A stretch of 64,000 bases of DNA, taken from the NCBI RefSeq assembly GCF_905475395.1, contig NC_058339.1, positions 59,467,172 to 59,531,171 on the forward strand, given 5' to 3'. Numbering within the stretch: position 1 is the first letter of the stretch; each line of letters begins with the position of its first letter. This stretch comes from Chrysoperla carnea. Its lineage: Eukaryota; Arthropoda; Insecta; Neuroptera; Chrysopidae. Positions 51,874-64,000 of the stretch are shown here, piece after piece. The position numbers and the translations under genes were made by a program. The notes below the pieces were generated by a model that searched no databases, had not been told where the DNA came from, and saw only the letters and a program-made list of their open reading frames with translations.

Positions 51874-53784
51874 CAAATATATCTTTTAACATAATATGGG
51901 ATATATATGGAAGAATTTTATATCAAAAAATTCTTTCAAATAAAAATATTACAATTTTATTTCTCAAACATCCTATACAACACAATATAGAGAACACACG
52001 TGTATATGTATCTAACTGATAAGTCTAGGATCAGATGTAGTGTTTGACAGTCATTTTAGAATCGTTAAAAAATTTAAAACGAGTCTATGATTACACAATA
52101 TTTTATAAATAAGTATTTTTTTTAATATAACAAATTTTTCAAAACATAATATTTACTTGTAAAATAAAATCTCACAGATCATCCTTAAAATCAAAATTAA
52201 TTCGATTAAGATTTTTGGCATAATTTATTGTCTCTCCTAGAAAATGACAATTTGTATCTATTGTACTGAATTTTGTTTGATCTAATTTTATTCGTGGATC
52301 AAGGCAACAACGTTGCTGTGATTTGATGTTCAGATATTATTATACCATTATGCGATTATTTAAAATGTCTACAAACCTACGTTAATGCTTCATGGATACA
52401 TGGGTATCCCACCACTCTTGTATCTAGCAGATTGACCAGGGTATAAGCAGCTATCTAACGCTGAACTATCGAAGTAGTAGCAACTTCTAAAAGAGAAATA
52501 CACCTTTACAAAATAAGGGACTGTGGACAACTTGTTTTGTCGCACAAAATGGGTAAGAATTTTTTAGGCAGTCAAATAACTATTATTTAAATAACAGCCC
52601 TAGTAAAAAGTTATCAATTTTAAGCTTAGCGTACAATAATAATTTTATAGGTTCCTTGAAAAAGACACAGCCAACTTTCGTAAAAAATTCGTTTCGTAAA
52701 CTTGTTCGTACAAAAAAAAAAGTTATTAGGCCTGGAACTAGACCTATAAATGTATATGAGAGAAGACACACAAAATATTGTATCTGTGTGTTTGCTGATG
52801 TTGGCTGCTAGACGTGAGTGAGAAACACATTTCTTTTCAGAAGAAATAACAACTATAGGAAAGAAAAATAAGTATGCATAAAATGTACATATTGTCTGAA
52901 GTTTGGTTACTATATAGATATACGATTGTATACTAAGAAGTTTACATCAGTGAGTTGGATGATCTTGTTGGATTCTTAGTGCGAGACTATCGCTTTTGTG
53001 AGAGGGTCGTATTAGTACAATTTGTGTAACTGAAATATTACCTACAATATAAAAAATTGAAAAATTTGGAAAATATTATAAGTATTAATAAACCTTGATC
53101 ATTACACTAGGTCACAACAATAATAACAGGTAGCATAAGAGCTACGTTAGCTAAGCGAATTCCCTCTTAAGAAATTGAATATATATGCATATTATATAGA
53201 TTAGAATTCTTGAAAAATTAAAAAATCGAATAATTTTATTTATTTCGAAGAGAAAAAATTATAAGAGTATTTTGCGCACCCCCTACCTTCTTGTTTATCT
53301 GTCAAATTTTTCATTGACAAGCCTGACCTTTCAAATACCCTTCTTGATACCAGATTTTATTCAAATCGGAATTAAATTGGGTCCGCTAGAGAGGCTACAG
53401 ACAAGAGATTGCTTACTTTCTTCTTCGTTTACTAATGCTTCTTCTCTCTACGGCCTATTGCTATTATGAAAAGTTTTCCTATTAAGATAATAATAAAACC
53501 CTTCGTCAAAAAAGTTTTAAAAAATTTCTACTTATACTACGAAGAACGACTTATAAAAATAATAGTTTTTCGTATGTTTTACTATAGAAGGTTTATTTAG
53601 ATCATTTAAAATACATATATGTTTTCAACTAACATTTATTATATATTATTTAAAAAGGGCGCTTTTTAACAATTAATTACATAAAAACCTCCCTTTAAAA
53701 TTTATTTCAAAAAAATATATTACACGTATGCAATTAATAATATAAAAAATTAGGATTTATATTCATACACAAGAGACGGTGTAT
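51874..53784. other. Intronic or intergenic DNA
   Basis: No gene is seen. The plus-strand frame 53272-53469 lies in a GC-richer patch but has no recognisable domain. Confidence 0.4.
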
Positions 53785-53970
53785 GGTTGATCTTCACCCG
53801 TCTGATAATCAGATGAGGCAATAAAATTGATAATTAACTTTTGACTATTTATTTGGTAATTTTTAATTAATTTTAATCAATTTTTTTCCATGAACGCAAG
53901 CCAATACCATCGTTTTCTTAAATTATTATGTTTTTCCTGATACCAAATTCGATTGGTTAACAGATCGGTG
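53785..53970 (+). mobile_element. Solo arm of foldback family D
   Basis: GGTTGATCTTCACCCGTCTG, AATCAGATGAG, CATGAACGCAAGCCAATACCAT and CCTGATACCAAATTCGATTGG follow the order of the left arm at 50527-50760. No inverted partner is found nearby. Confidence 0.6.
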
Positions 53971-56010
53971 TATACAGCAGTATAATCATCGTTTCAAATA
54001 TTTCGTACAACGATTTAATAAAGTTTCAGACTATTAGTTAATAAATAATGATTGAAAACATACATATACATTGAAGATTTATCGTAAGAATATGTTAATA
54101 ATGATATTTCTCTAGTATAAGGCTATCATTATATGCAAACTTTAATGAATAATTAATACTTCTAATTGGTGTAACAAGAGTACTTTCTTCTCTATAAAAT
54201 GACTCCATGAAATTCCATTATGCGAAAATTTTTAATACATAAATGGTACTTTAAAACTTGAAAGTACTATATCCCACATATTATAACATAGAAAATACAC
54301 ACGACCATGCCTATAGTATAGCTCACTTGGAGCTGACAAGCAGGTTTGTTTGGCTCATACATACAATACGTTATATCAGTTTTGTGTAAGGGAATGAGAT
54401 TTGTATTATATTTCTCAATTCATATACAGGATTTAGCAGAATTTATTATTAATATTAGAGGGGCTATGACATAAGGCTTAATGAAGTTGGATGGGCATCA
54501 GTAAGCGTTGAATATATACTTTGAAAATTTACTACTGGAATTGTCAACAGAGTGAGAACCACGTCTCCAAGTAGATTGACAAGGATAATAAATGCCGAGG
54601 CATGGTCATAATACGCATGTCTTAATAAAAAACATAATATCCTGGCGCGTATTTAAAATAAGATTATACCACTTTTAAATAAAGTTAAAACAGTATATTT
54701 TGTACAAATTACCATTTTACCATTTTAAAAATTTTTTATCATAGAATTAACACAAAATTATCTAACAATATTACTCGTTTTAATTACTAACAATATTTCG
54801 GTCATACGATCATGCGCATTGAATACCAGGCCTCCAAAATGGTGTTTTCTCTGTCAGCTGTTTGAATATTGTATTTTCATCTTTGTTAATCTACTCTGTG
54901 ACGCCAAAATATACATACTTAGTATACGCTGGGCTCATCTATTTAAAATATATGATCTAAGAATATATAGATGTATATTAAGAAACCATAGAAATTTGCA
55001 ACAATAATGTAGAACAAACTGTCTTATAAACAAATAGCCCACTCTTTTGATAGTCTAGGCATTTCTTATATACCACTGCGCTCTTTTTTTTAAACATTAA
55101 AGGCTGCTTATGGCTTCTATATTGATTGCTTGACTTTATTAGTGATTTTCTTAATATATATCAGAATTTATTAGCATTCAAAATTTATTTTGAGCTTGTT
55201 AATTAACACTTATTTTGAGCTAAGCCTGTAATCAATCTTATGAGGAATAAGCGATCACTGAATTATTTCAAAGAAATTAAACAAACGAGTCTGGATTGCG
55301 CCAAAGATTATCGATTACATAACAAAGCTTAGAAAGATGCTATACATATTGGCTATTGCGAAAACAACAAATGACGTCAAGAAATCAATATGGTAGAAAT
55401 AAATAGTCGTAATAATCTTTAAAAGATTTTATAAAAGAATTTCTAAAAGTGTCCTTTTATTCCAGAGGCTGGATTAAAACCTCCCCTGGGATATTATCTC
55501 TTGTTACATCCTGTACTCATACATACAATACAATACACACACATATCATCCATACACAATGTGCATTGGTTCGTTGTTCAATATTATATTTAAAATGTAA
55601 CCAACGATTCGGAACAACATGGCGACGTCGGAATATCACAATCATTGAGCGTGCGTTTATTGTGTGAACACAATATATATGTATGGAATGGATGGATGAT
55701 AGTTTATATCTATCGATACAATACCGGATAATTCCCTTTTCTAACTATAGCCTGAAAAAAAATATATACTCTCGAATATCGAAAAATATGTATGGCATTT
55801 TATACTTCATTATATTATGGTAGAGATTTCAATAATGGATTTAGAAATTTTAAATACATCAATCGTTTTGTATTCAAGATGCTAAGAAAATTTTTAAATA
55901 ATGTTACATTGTATAATTTTTATATATAGGAAATGATTCCTTTAATCGTCTTTAGAGATATTTGCGGTGGTTTTTGAGTTATGCTATATAGGTCACACCA
56001 AAATTAGTCA
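53971..56010. other. Intronic or intergenic DNA
   Basis: No gene is seen. A short inverted pair (ACGACCATGCCT near 54301, AGGCATGGTCAT near 54598) could mark a ~310-bp element. A CpG-richer patch near 55600-55660 holds ACATGGCGACGTCGG. Confidence 0.4.
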
Positions 56011-56600
56011 AAACAAGTGAAAACAAATAATGGACCAATAATTGATTTGATTGAGTTAGTTGTTGAAATACAGTGTTGATTACGTAATCGTTTGATTTTT
56101 TTACGATATGTACGAAAATGACGATAGTTATTCTTGCACACAAAGTAATAAGAGTTTCTTCTCACTTCCTCAGTGTATATGCATAGTAATAAATAAACAT
56201 ATGCGTATACAAAAAACATTGATACAACACACGTACACAATATTTGTTCTAGCCTATTTTGTGCCCTCGCGGATAAACTGTTTACGAAAAAATGTTTCAA
56301 ACATTTTTTTTTTTTTTTTTCTTAGCATTTTTACATTTAAATGTTTGTTCTATCTCTCACGGTTTAAAAGATAGGTTATACGGACCTATGATGCTCATTT
56401 ACGAACTTGACCTCACCTATATTTATGCCCATAGCACAGTATAAAAATTTCAGCTTGATATCTCTTTTTTTTTTAATTACCATGTTGACAGACGGGCAGA
56501 CGGACCGACGGACAACCAAAAATGAACACTTTAGGTGATTTTATGAACACAACTACGAACAAATTTTGTTCGAAGCATCAATATTTTTAAGCGTTAAAAG
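56011..56600 (+). mobile_element. Family A interspersed repeat, copy 5 (3' end lost)
   Basis: Starts AACAAGTGAAAACAAATAAT and follows the family blocks through GACGGGCAGACGGACCGACG and AGGTGATTTTATGAACAC. It breaks off after TTTTTAAGCGTTA, before the terminal hairpin. Local rearrangements are visible near the start. Confidence 0.7.
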
Positions 56601-58429
56601 TTAAAAATTGTTTTAATTTTTGATTCATATTTTGTTAGTCATAGAAAACAATTAGAAAAAAATTTAAAAGAGTTCATGTATTTAATATATAGTCAAATTT
56701 GAGCTCCTTTATTTGTGAGTGCATTCTCATCAACACTTAGCCATTGGGCCAAATATGTAAAGCAGGATTTTTATAAGGGATACCGCCTCGTATCGATTAT
56801 ATACCTCCCTTTCCATTAACAAGCCTATTGTCTTATATTTAAAATATTTTCCATCGATGTGGGATGATCGCTTTACATCAAAGATATGTCAAATGTCACA
56901 TTAAACGGCATATTGTAGAAGGGATGAACTAGCAGTCTAAACGACTTTTCTAACTTAACGAAAAAGAATAGTAAATAAAATTATTAGCTTTTATTAAATA
57001 TTTCCAAATGAAAATTTTTCTTCATTTGAATTAATCGAAAAATTAAAAACATTGTGACCTTCCTTGACTTCGTTTGCGTACCCATGATTCCTTTACAAAA
57101 TTTGCTTTTTTTATAACCAAAAGCAATTTAAGTATCAAATTTCATTACGATAAGACAATAAATGTGATTGTTATTTCGCGGTTTAGGTAGCATCCATCGA
57201 TAGATATTTGATATAAAGAAGAAATTCGTGAAAGCTATCTACTGACAAAAGATTATGCAATTTTTTATCGCGTAAATAAAAAATCTGTTTTTTATTGTAT
57301 TTATGTATACATATGATTTAAATTCAAAAGAGAATGAAGAAAGAAATTATTTTAAAAAAATCAAACAACACCTCCCCCTACTATTTGCTGCTTGATGTTT
57401 GTAGTAACAACAAGAGAAAAAAAAACACTTGAGAAAATCAACATCCTTTATAGTTAAAAAAAAAAAATGTAATGGAAACGACAAACGTTAACAAAATGGT
57501 ACATATTCATAGCATTATTATCAGTAACCAGAGTACCTAAGTAAAGCAAACTAGTCGGTTTCTTGATACTGGTGATGTTGATGAGTTTAGAGATATAACA
57601 AACATTCATCATACATACTTATAATAAGTCTAACACTGCCGTGCTCACGACCACTGACATATTATGGTCTATGGATGTCTGTTATATATAATATGATGCC
57701 TTTTTATCTAAGATAATTATACAGAAAGTTTCATGGATAAGATTCACAGCTTAATTGACAGATTGTTAATAATTCTAGCTAGAATGAAATTGAGGTTGTA
57801 GTCTCGCTATGGGCATATCGACAGAAAATTATAATTTAGTGTATCCTTATTAAGAATAAAATAATACATTTATCATAAAAATTTGCCAAAAAGAAAGTTA
57901 GTGTTTTTAACAAGTTTTTTAATTCTAGAAAAAGATTTAAGATATTTTCAAAAAAAACATAGAAGAGATATAAAAAATCCTTTCAGTTTTTCCAACAAGT
58001 TCTGAAGGTGCAAAAATATGTAAATATTTTTTCAAACCATCACCTATTATCGACTTGAAATGTTTAATCTAAAGAGAAAAAAAGAGAGCGAAAAAAGTTT
58101 ATACTAGTGTCCCACTTTTGAACGCAAGGACTAAAAACTTCAGAACTCAACCCATTCCTCTATAGTCGACAAATTCCATTCAATCACAACAATACTCCGG
58201 GCCTATAAGATTTTCGGTGTATTTTTCTAGGTCTATTATTTCCGATTACCAATTTATTCCAACATTTTCAATACACCAACAGACAAACTTTGATAAAAAA
58301 GATTAATAAAGTTAGCTAATTGGTTGGTTATAAATATTGACAACACGTACTTATTTACATTTCGTATATGATAATATCGAACGCTATATTTTATTAACTG
58401 ACAAAAAAAAAACTGAGGAGGTTCTCAAC
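56601..58429. other. Intronic or intergenic DNA
   Basis: No gene is seen. Confidence 0.45.
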
Positions 58430-58578
58430 GGATGGGCGGACAAACGGAAATGGCATAATTTGGTGATTTTATGAACACTTGTACTAAAAGTTTGTTGGTT
58501 AATATTTCTAAGCGTTACAAACTTGGGACTAAATTAAATACACTTTGATAAAATATATTTCAAATATACAGCGTATAA
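58430..58578 (+). mobile_element. Family A interspersed repeat, copy 6 (3' fragment)
   Basis: Only the last ~150 bp: GGCGGACAAACGGAAATGG, GGTGATTTTATGAACAC, AAGCGTTACAAACTTGGGAC, and a decayed terminal stem. Confidence 0.65.
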
Positions 58579-59724
58579 GAAGAATATTTCTTAATTTATC
58601 AATGCAAGTAGATGCAAGAAACCTTAATGGATGCTTGAATGGTTTTTCCATGGCACACTTTATAGAAATGATATTGAGGCATCATATGGAGATCATAATT
58701 ATCAACATTGGTGTGGACTAACATTGTAAATGTGATCAAAGCTATGATGCACATGCATGCCCAACACATACATTCATACATGTATATAAAATAAAATGTG
58801 ATTATTACTGTGATGAATGAATGGAAATTTATATAGATCTATGCTACGAGAAAAACGAACAGAAGACATGACATGTAAAGCAGCAATATCAAGTATCAAC
58901 TCATAAAGTGGGTAAATCTAAAAGCTTTTCTATATTAGTTCTTTATAATTATAAAACACATACTCTGGATACAGGTTGGTGCACTAACTCATTCTGTTTT
59001 CTTCTCAAAGAAATCAATGATAATGATCTAAAAGCCTAAAAATGTAGATAGCTTAAAAATATTCTTGATTTTTCGTCAGTTTAACGATAAATTAAGATCC
59101 GATTTGTTTTGAAAGCTTTTATTAAACTTCTGTGCTTGTATATAATCTGGATATAAGCTTAAATTACAATCAAATTTATTATTTTCACATTTTATTCGAA
59201 GTTTTTAGTTCTTAATTGTATACAAATTTTTAGTTCTTAATTGTATATGGCCTTCGTTAATCATTTATTTATTAAAGGAATTTTAAATTTCAGAAATACA
59301 TGGAAAATTAAATAGTTTTTTAGCCTTTTCTATTATTATTACTCTAAATAGATAAAAGCTTGACACGTATCTTGGGCTCCTAAATGGTTTGAATGAAGCG
59401 GCAGAAATGTAAATCGGAGAAAACTTAGCAACAGGATCAGCTTCAGGCATCCGAAGACAAATTGAATCACTAATGGAATAAGATACATTATGCACGCATG
59501 TAGCAGAGTACAGCACAATATACAAAATTGTCACGTTTGTAAGCGAATAGATCTCAATCTCTCTGATTAAATCACTGTTCCGACTTTGCATTTGTGTATG
59601 ACTTGTGACTTGTTGACAACTTGCTACACAAGAAAATTCTCGGTATCCAGACGTTCAGGTGTTCGAGGCTCTTTTACGAGGTCTGGGATTTTTTTTAAAT
59701 TATAATAGAGTAAATTAACGGATA
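58579..59724. other. Intronic or intergenic DNA with one unexplained minus-strand frame
   Basis: No gene is called. The minus-strand frame 59283-59591 (102 codons) contains a mixed-composition stretch (PEADPVAKFSPIYISAASF) less A+T-driven than neighbouring chance frames. I cannot assign it. Confidence 0.35.
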
Positions 59725-60024
59725 TTCTGTTTTATTTATCAATGCATAGTATAAAACAAAGTCGCTTCCCACTGTCTGTAACTATGTCCCTATGTATGCT
59801 TAGATCGTTAAAACTACGCAACAGATTAAGATGTGGTAATAGATAGTGTGATTCAAGAGGAAAATTTTTATGTATAAAACATGCATAATATAGTAGACAA
59901 ACGTTTACAAGTTTAACGATATTGTGAATAAAAGGAGGGTAAGTGAAGGCATATGAAGCGAAGGTTACAATAATCTTTGTATTAAAACTTGAAGTTGCCC
60001 AGCGAAGCGGGTAGTTCACAGATA
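59725..60024. mobile_element. Helitron-like remnant
   Basis: The left part has ATAAAACAAAGTCGCTTCCC, then CTATGTATGCTTAGATCG and TTAAAACTACGCAACAGATT. The right part has a GCCCAGCGAAGCGGGTAG stem close to that of the Helitron at 49436. These blocks fit a short non-autonomous Helitron family I recall from insects. A clean TC start and CTRR end are not visible, so the limits are approximate. Confidence 0.5.
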
Positions 60025-63000
60025 TTATATGATGATATTACTGTTAGATTAACAATATAAGAACATCCATAAATTTGTAGCTAGGAGGGCAATAAAAAAT
60101 TTCACAGTCCACCATTTTTCACGGTGAAGGTGAGAAAAACGCCCCACTACCGATAATTTTCTTGTGTTATTGTTGCCCAACAAGACATTAAGAAAACATA
60201 CTTAATGATACATATCTTAACAATAATGTAATCGGTACGTTTCTTATGCTTGCGCATGTACTCAGTTACTTTTTTAATAGACCACCGTGTATTTATCTAT
60301 CTTCTTAAAGCTAGATAAATAGATATGCACACACAAAGTAGGAAGGATGCCTAACTATATCTGGATAGTTGTGATAGTACTACATTCATATAGTTATAAT
60401 ATTATAATTTATCTGTGGATGGTACTTAGTTGCTGTTGGAGATACTTGTATGTATGTGACAACTAAAGCGTTTTATTTTTGAATATATAAACCTGTATCT
60501 ATAATATTCTATGTATTTATCGTGTGTGTTGTATCTACTATATCTCGTCTATTTCTATTACTATTCGTTATTTAACTTTGTTTGTACGTAATATTAGAGA
60601 ATTACAAAAACTCATGTCAAATAATTTTATAACAAATGTGAATGAATGTGTGTTTTATTCTGATTGTGATAATTTTGTTGAGTATTATTATTATAATCAT
60701 ATTTTGTTTTATTTATGATGATTTTATATTTTATGTTAGTTGAAACCAGTTGAAAGATGTGGGTTACTAACACGTGCATATTTTTGAAATGTGTTAGACA
60801 TTAAATAATCACATTAATTTGAAAAACTTATCTTTCATTTGTGGAGGCAGAAAAAATACCAATAACTCGAAGAACGATGTTGTTTAACCCATCACATCTC
60901 TTATATATTTTCTATTTACGTATCTTTCGATTTGACAACGAGGGGATTTAGGATTCTGAATATCTTTGGTAAATGAATCAGTAAATAATCGTCTTTCATA
61001 TTTTGCATACACAAATCCTTTCATGATTATTAATGCATACATGTTACAAAAAACAACTTAGACGATTTTTATGATTTAAGCTATGAAAAACGACTATATT
61101 TGAAATAAGTGGCTTAAAAAATGGATTTCGGACATATCAGTTAATTATATTCAATATTAAAAAATGCCTACGGCTTATATTTTAATTAAAAATGCATACT
61201 TTCTGTGGGTATTTTAACACTAATTGGAAAATGAAAATTATAAAAGATACTCAAATTAAAAATAAAAATAATACTGAAGTTCTATCCATGAAATCTGCTT
61301 GCAGTAATTTTAAAATAGGTTCAAGTCAGCTGGCTTATTTTTTAAAAACTCAGTCGCCAAGTTCGTAATTTCGAGGGTCAAAGCATGCAAAACTCATTGT
61401 CCTCCCAGCTATTTTTTACGATATTAAAAAATTATCCCGACAGAATTGAAAAAAAGTAGTCAAGAACCTTATAATCTTTACGAAATTTCTACTAAGGTTG
61501 AAAACTGTTCCATTTTTCTTAAAAATCCTTAGATTTATAAAATATTTTTCATTATACATTAATTTTTGATACTTTCTAAATATATACCCATGTTTCATAA
61601 ATAATACGCCGGTTCAGTTTTAACATAACAACGGTAGGATATACTATTACACGTGTATATATAAATTATAATATTTTATAATCGTATTACAAAATATATA
61701 TCTTTAATGTTTTAGAAGTAAAACCACCTCTATATTCTCTTTAGTGTGCTCTTCTTAATTTCCGGTATCTCTAAGATGTAGAATACCATCTTGTCTTGGT
61801 TATATAGATTTATAATATGGTTGACAAGCATAGTTAGTTTAAAGAAGAATACATGGCGGACACATTGTAAAACAATATGATGAAGAAATAATATTATTTT
61901 AAGCGTGGAAAGCTTGCACACAGAAAATAGAATATTTTACAGGTTAAGTAGTTTATTTTTAATATACAAGGCTTTTCTGTATAATTTCCATTTTATCGTT
62001 GGTGTATTTTTAATAGGATCCAGTTTTATAACAAAAAAATGAAATTTTAATATGGCAGGCAAAATTCGGTTACTTTACTAAAATATATCCCGTATTATTT
62101 AACGCAACATCTGTGCGGTGTAATAAGTCTAATTGTAGAACTTGTAACAATAAAACTGATAAAAAAGAAACCCCTGTAATAGTCCAATAAAATGAAGATT
62201 TAAACTACCATTAAAACTGAAACCTGCATTTTGAATATAAGTTCGCTTTGTCATAAATTTACATAAACTAGTTAAAAAATATTGTATTCTATTAAGGTAG
62301 TACTATCGGTAATAGACTTTGCATTAGAATTTAATGAAACTTAGCATAGTTGTCCATTATTATATCATAATTAACCAGTTAAATTCTTAGGGGCTTTCAG
62401 AGAACTGAAAAAAAGGTATTTTAAAGATATTTTAACATCGATCCTTATGGGAAATCACAGATTTTATTTTATTTCCCAAAACTGGACGTTCTGATTTCTG
62501 TTTTGATAGTTTGGTAAAAGATTAAATCTTAATTTTATTGGACTATTAAACTTTAATTTTCATGTTACAGTAATTGCAAACAAAGTGATTACTTTGAATT
62601 TTTAATGAGGTTATAGTTACCAAACAAGGAATATGACAACTACAACGGTCTCTTAGTTTTTTTTCGATATGAATGCTCACAATTTTTTCGACGGATACAT
62701 TTTAAGTACAGAATGATATGAATATAAAAACCATACTGTGAAAAACAACGATTATTATTATTATTTTAACATAAAATTCATTAATCTTACTTTTCTTTTT
62801 CACAAGCATGTTATTCTATCTTTTATATGAGTAAACTGTTGTGTTGTGTGTATTTGAGTTTTAATATGTAATTTCAAACATCACTGCGTTTTACATAACG
62901 TAACTGTGAAAGTAAAGATGAAAACTACCTCCTTCTCTCCCCCAGATGATGATAGAATCATGTTTATATTGTTTTAATTTCACTTACTTGGTGTTTTTTT

Positions 63001-63261
63001 CCATAATTTTTCTTTTCGATGACTTTTGTGAATATGCGTTTTTCAATTTATGTTTGTTATAGTCGACTATTTACAATAAAAACATTTGTTACTTAATAAA
63101 ACCTTCGATAAAATTAAAACTATTTCGCTCAGCTTATTTCAAAAGGAATTCCTAAGAGAATCCGAAAACCGATTTTTTTAAAAATTTCTTTGTATAAAAA
63201 TAATGAATTTTTCGGCATACGTAACAATATATTATAAAATTTCCTTAAATTTTATTATTAA
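60025..63261. other. Intronic or intergenic DNA
   Basis: No gene is seen. Open frames at 60524-60718, 61416-61598 and 61730-61921 are A+T-driven and unrecognised. Confidence 0.45.
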
Positions 63262-63843
63262 AACAAGTGAAAACAAACAATTAACTGAGTTAATTGTAGC
63301 AATACCATGCATAGACAGTGTTTATTACTCTATCACATTACACATACATACATGTCACACATACATAACTGATATTCCCATATAATACATACTATACAAT
63401 TTACGCCTAATTTGCTCTCTCACGGGTAAGTCAGTGATGTTTACGAAAAAATGTTTCAAACAAAAGTTGGTTATTTTTATATAAGAAATACTTTTTATAT
63501 TTAAACTTTTGTTCTATCTCTTACGGTTTGAAAGATGGGTCCTACGGAACCAAGACCCAATTAACCTATGTTGCTCATTTACGAACTTGATCTCATTTTT
63601 AACGTCCTGAGTACGTTGTAAAAATTTCAGCTTGATATCTTTTTTCGTTTTTGAGTTATCGTGTTGACAGACTGACGGACAGACAGACAGACGGGCAGAC
63701 GGACAGACAACCGAAAATGGACTAATTGGATGATTTTATAAACATCTATACCAAAATTTTGTTCATAGCATTAATATATTTCAGCGTAACAAACTTAGAA
63801 CTAAACTTAGTATACCTTGCATATTACATATATGCATGGTATA
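63262..63843 (+). mobile_element. Family A interspersed repeat, copy 7 (near complete)
   Basis: All family blocks are present in order, from AACAAGTGAAAACAAACAAT to CATATATGCATGGTATA. The microsatellite is longest here (GACGGACAGACAGACAGACG). With copies 2 and 4 it defines the full length of roughly 555-590 bp. Confidence 0.8.
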
Positions 63844-64000
63844 AAAACACTTACAATATGAATTAAATGTAGTGATTACTTGAGTAGGATTTTGTGACTT
63901 GAACCACTCGAGTAAGTTTATTATGCCACTCCAGTTTTCGAGTCACTTGAGCTAATAACTATTTACACCCCCTGCAAGTCAAACAAGTTTTGCATAAAAA
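63844..64000. other. Right-edge DNA
   Basis: Nothing recognisable, apart from a repeated ACTTGAG/CTCGAGTAA-like phrase. Confidence 0.4.

Overview
The window is a strongly A+T-rich piece of an animal nuclear genome, most likely an insect. Three things point there: short GT-AG introns in the two complete genes, a KLF6/7-type zinc-finger exon of the kind called luna in flies, and a tRNA-derived SINE whose 3' tail is made of TTAGG units, the usual insect telomere repeat. I cannot name the species or order from the sequence alone.

Left arm (1-13052). Two complete plus-strand genes lie in tandem. mRpL19 (mitochondrial ribosomal protein bL19m) has five coding exons, 281 codons and a short presequence exon. 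Nup188 (inner-ring scaffold nucleoporin) has nine coding exons and 1772 codons. Both were rebuilt exon by exon with matching splice phases and uninterrupted frames. About 1.8 kb separates their coding regions; it holds a 17-bp-arm hairpin and no gene. Intron 5 of Nup188 hosts an interspersed repeat flanked by direct repeats of roughly 110 bp.

Middle (13053-26010). No gene is visible until the terminal exon of a KLF6/7 (luna-like) transcription factor on the minus strand at 25835-26010, so Nup188 and this gene are convergent. The stretch holds a tRNA-derived SINE, a strong GC-rich hairpin, and copies of two dispersed repeat families.

Right arm (26011-64000). This is upstream of the KLF exon on its own strand. 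I find no further coding exon of that gene and no other convincing gene in about 38 kb. It reads as a giant intron, intergenic DNA, or both, filled with mobile-element debris: several copies of an unclassified ~580-bp repeat (family A), a ~650-bp TIR element with a repeated subterminal motif, two foldback elements, a short non-autonomous Helitron with hairpin and CTAG end, a second Helitron-like remnant, a second SINE copy, and simple repeats.

The three genes have unrelated housekeeping or regulatory roles and show no sign of acting together. I found no new multi-gene system. The most useful novelties are the repeat families, the hairpins, and the isolation of the KLF terminal exon.
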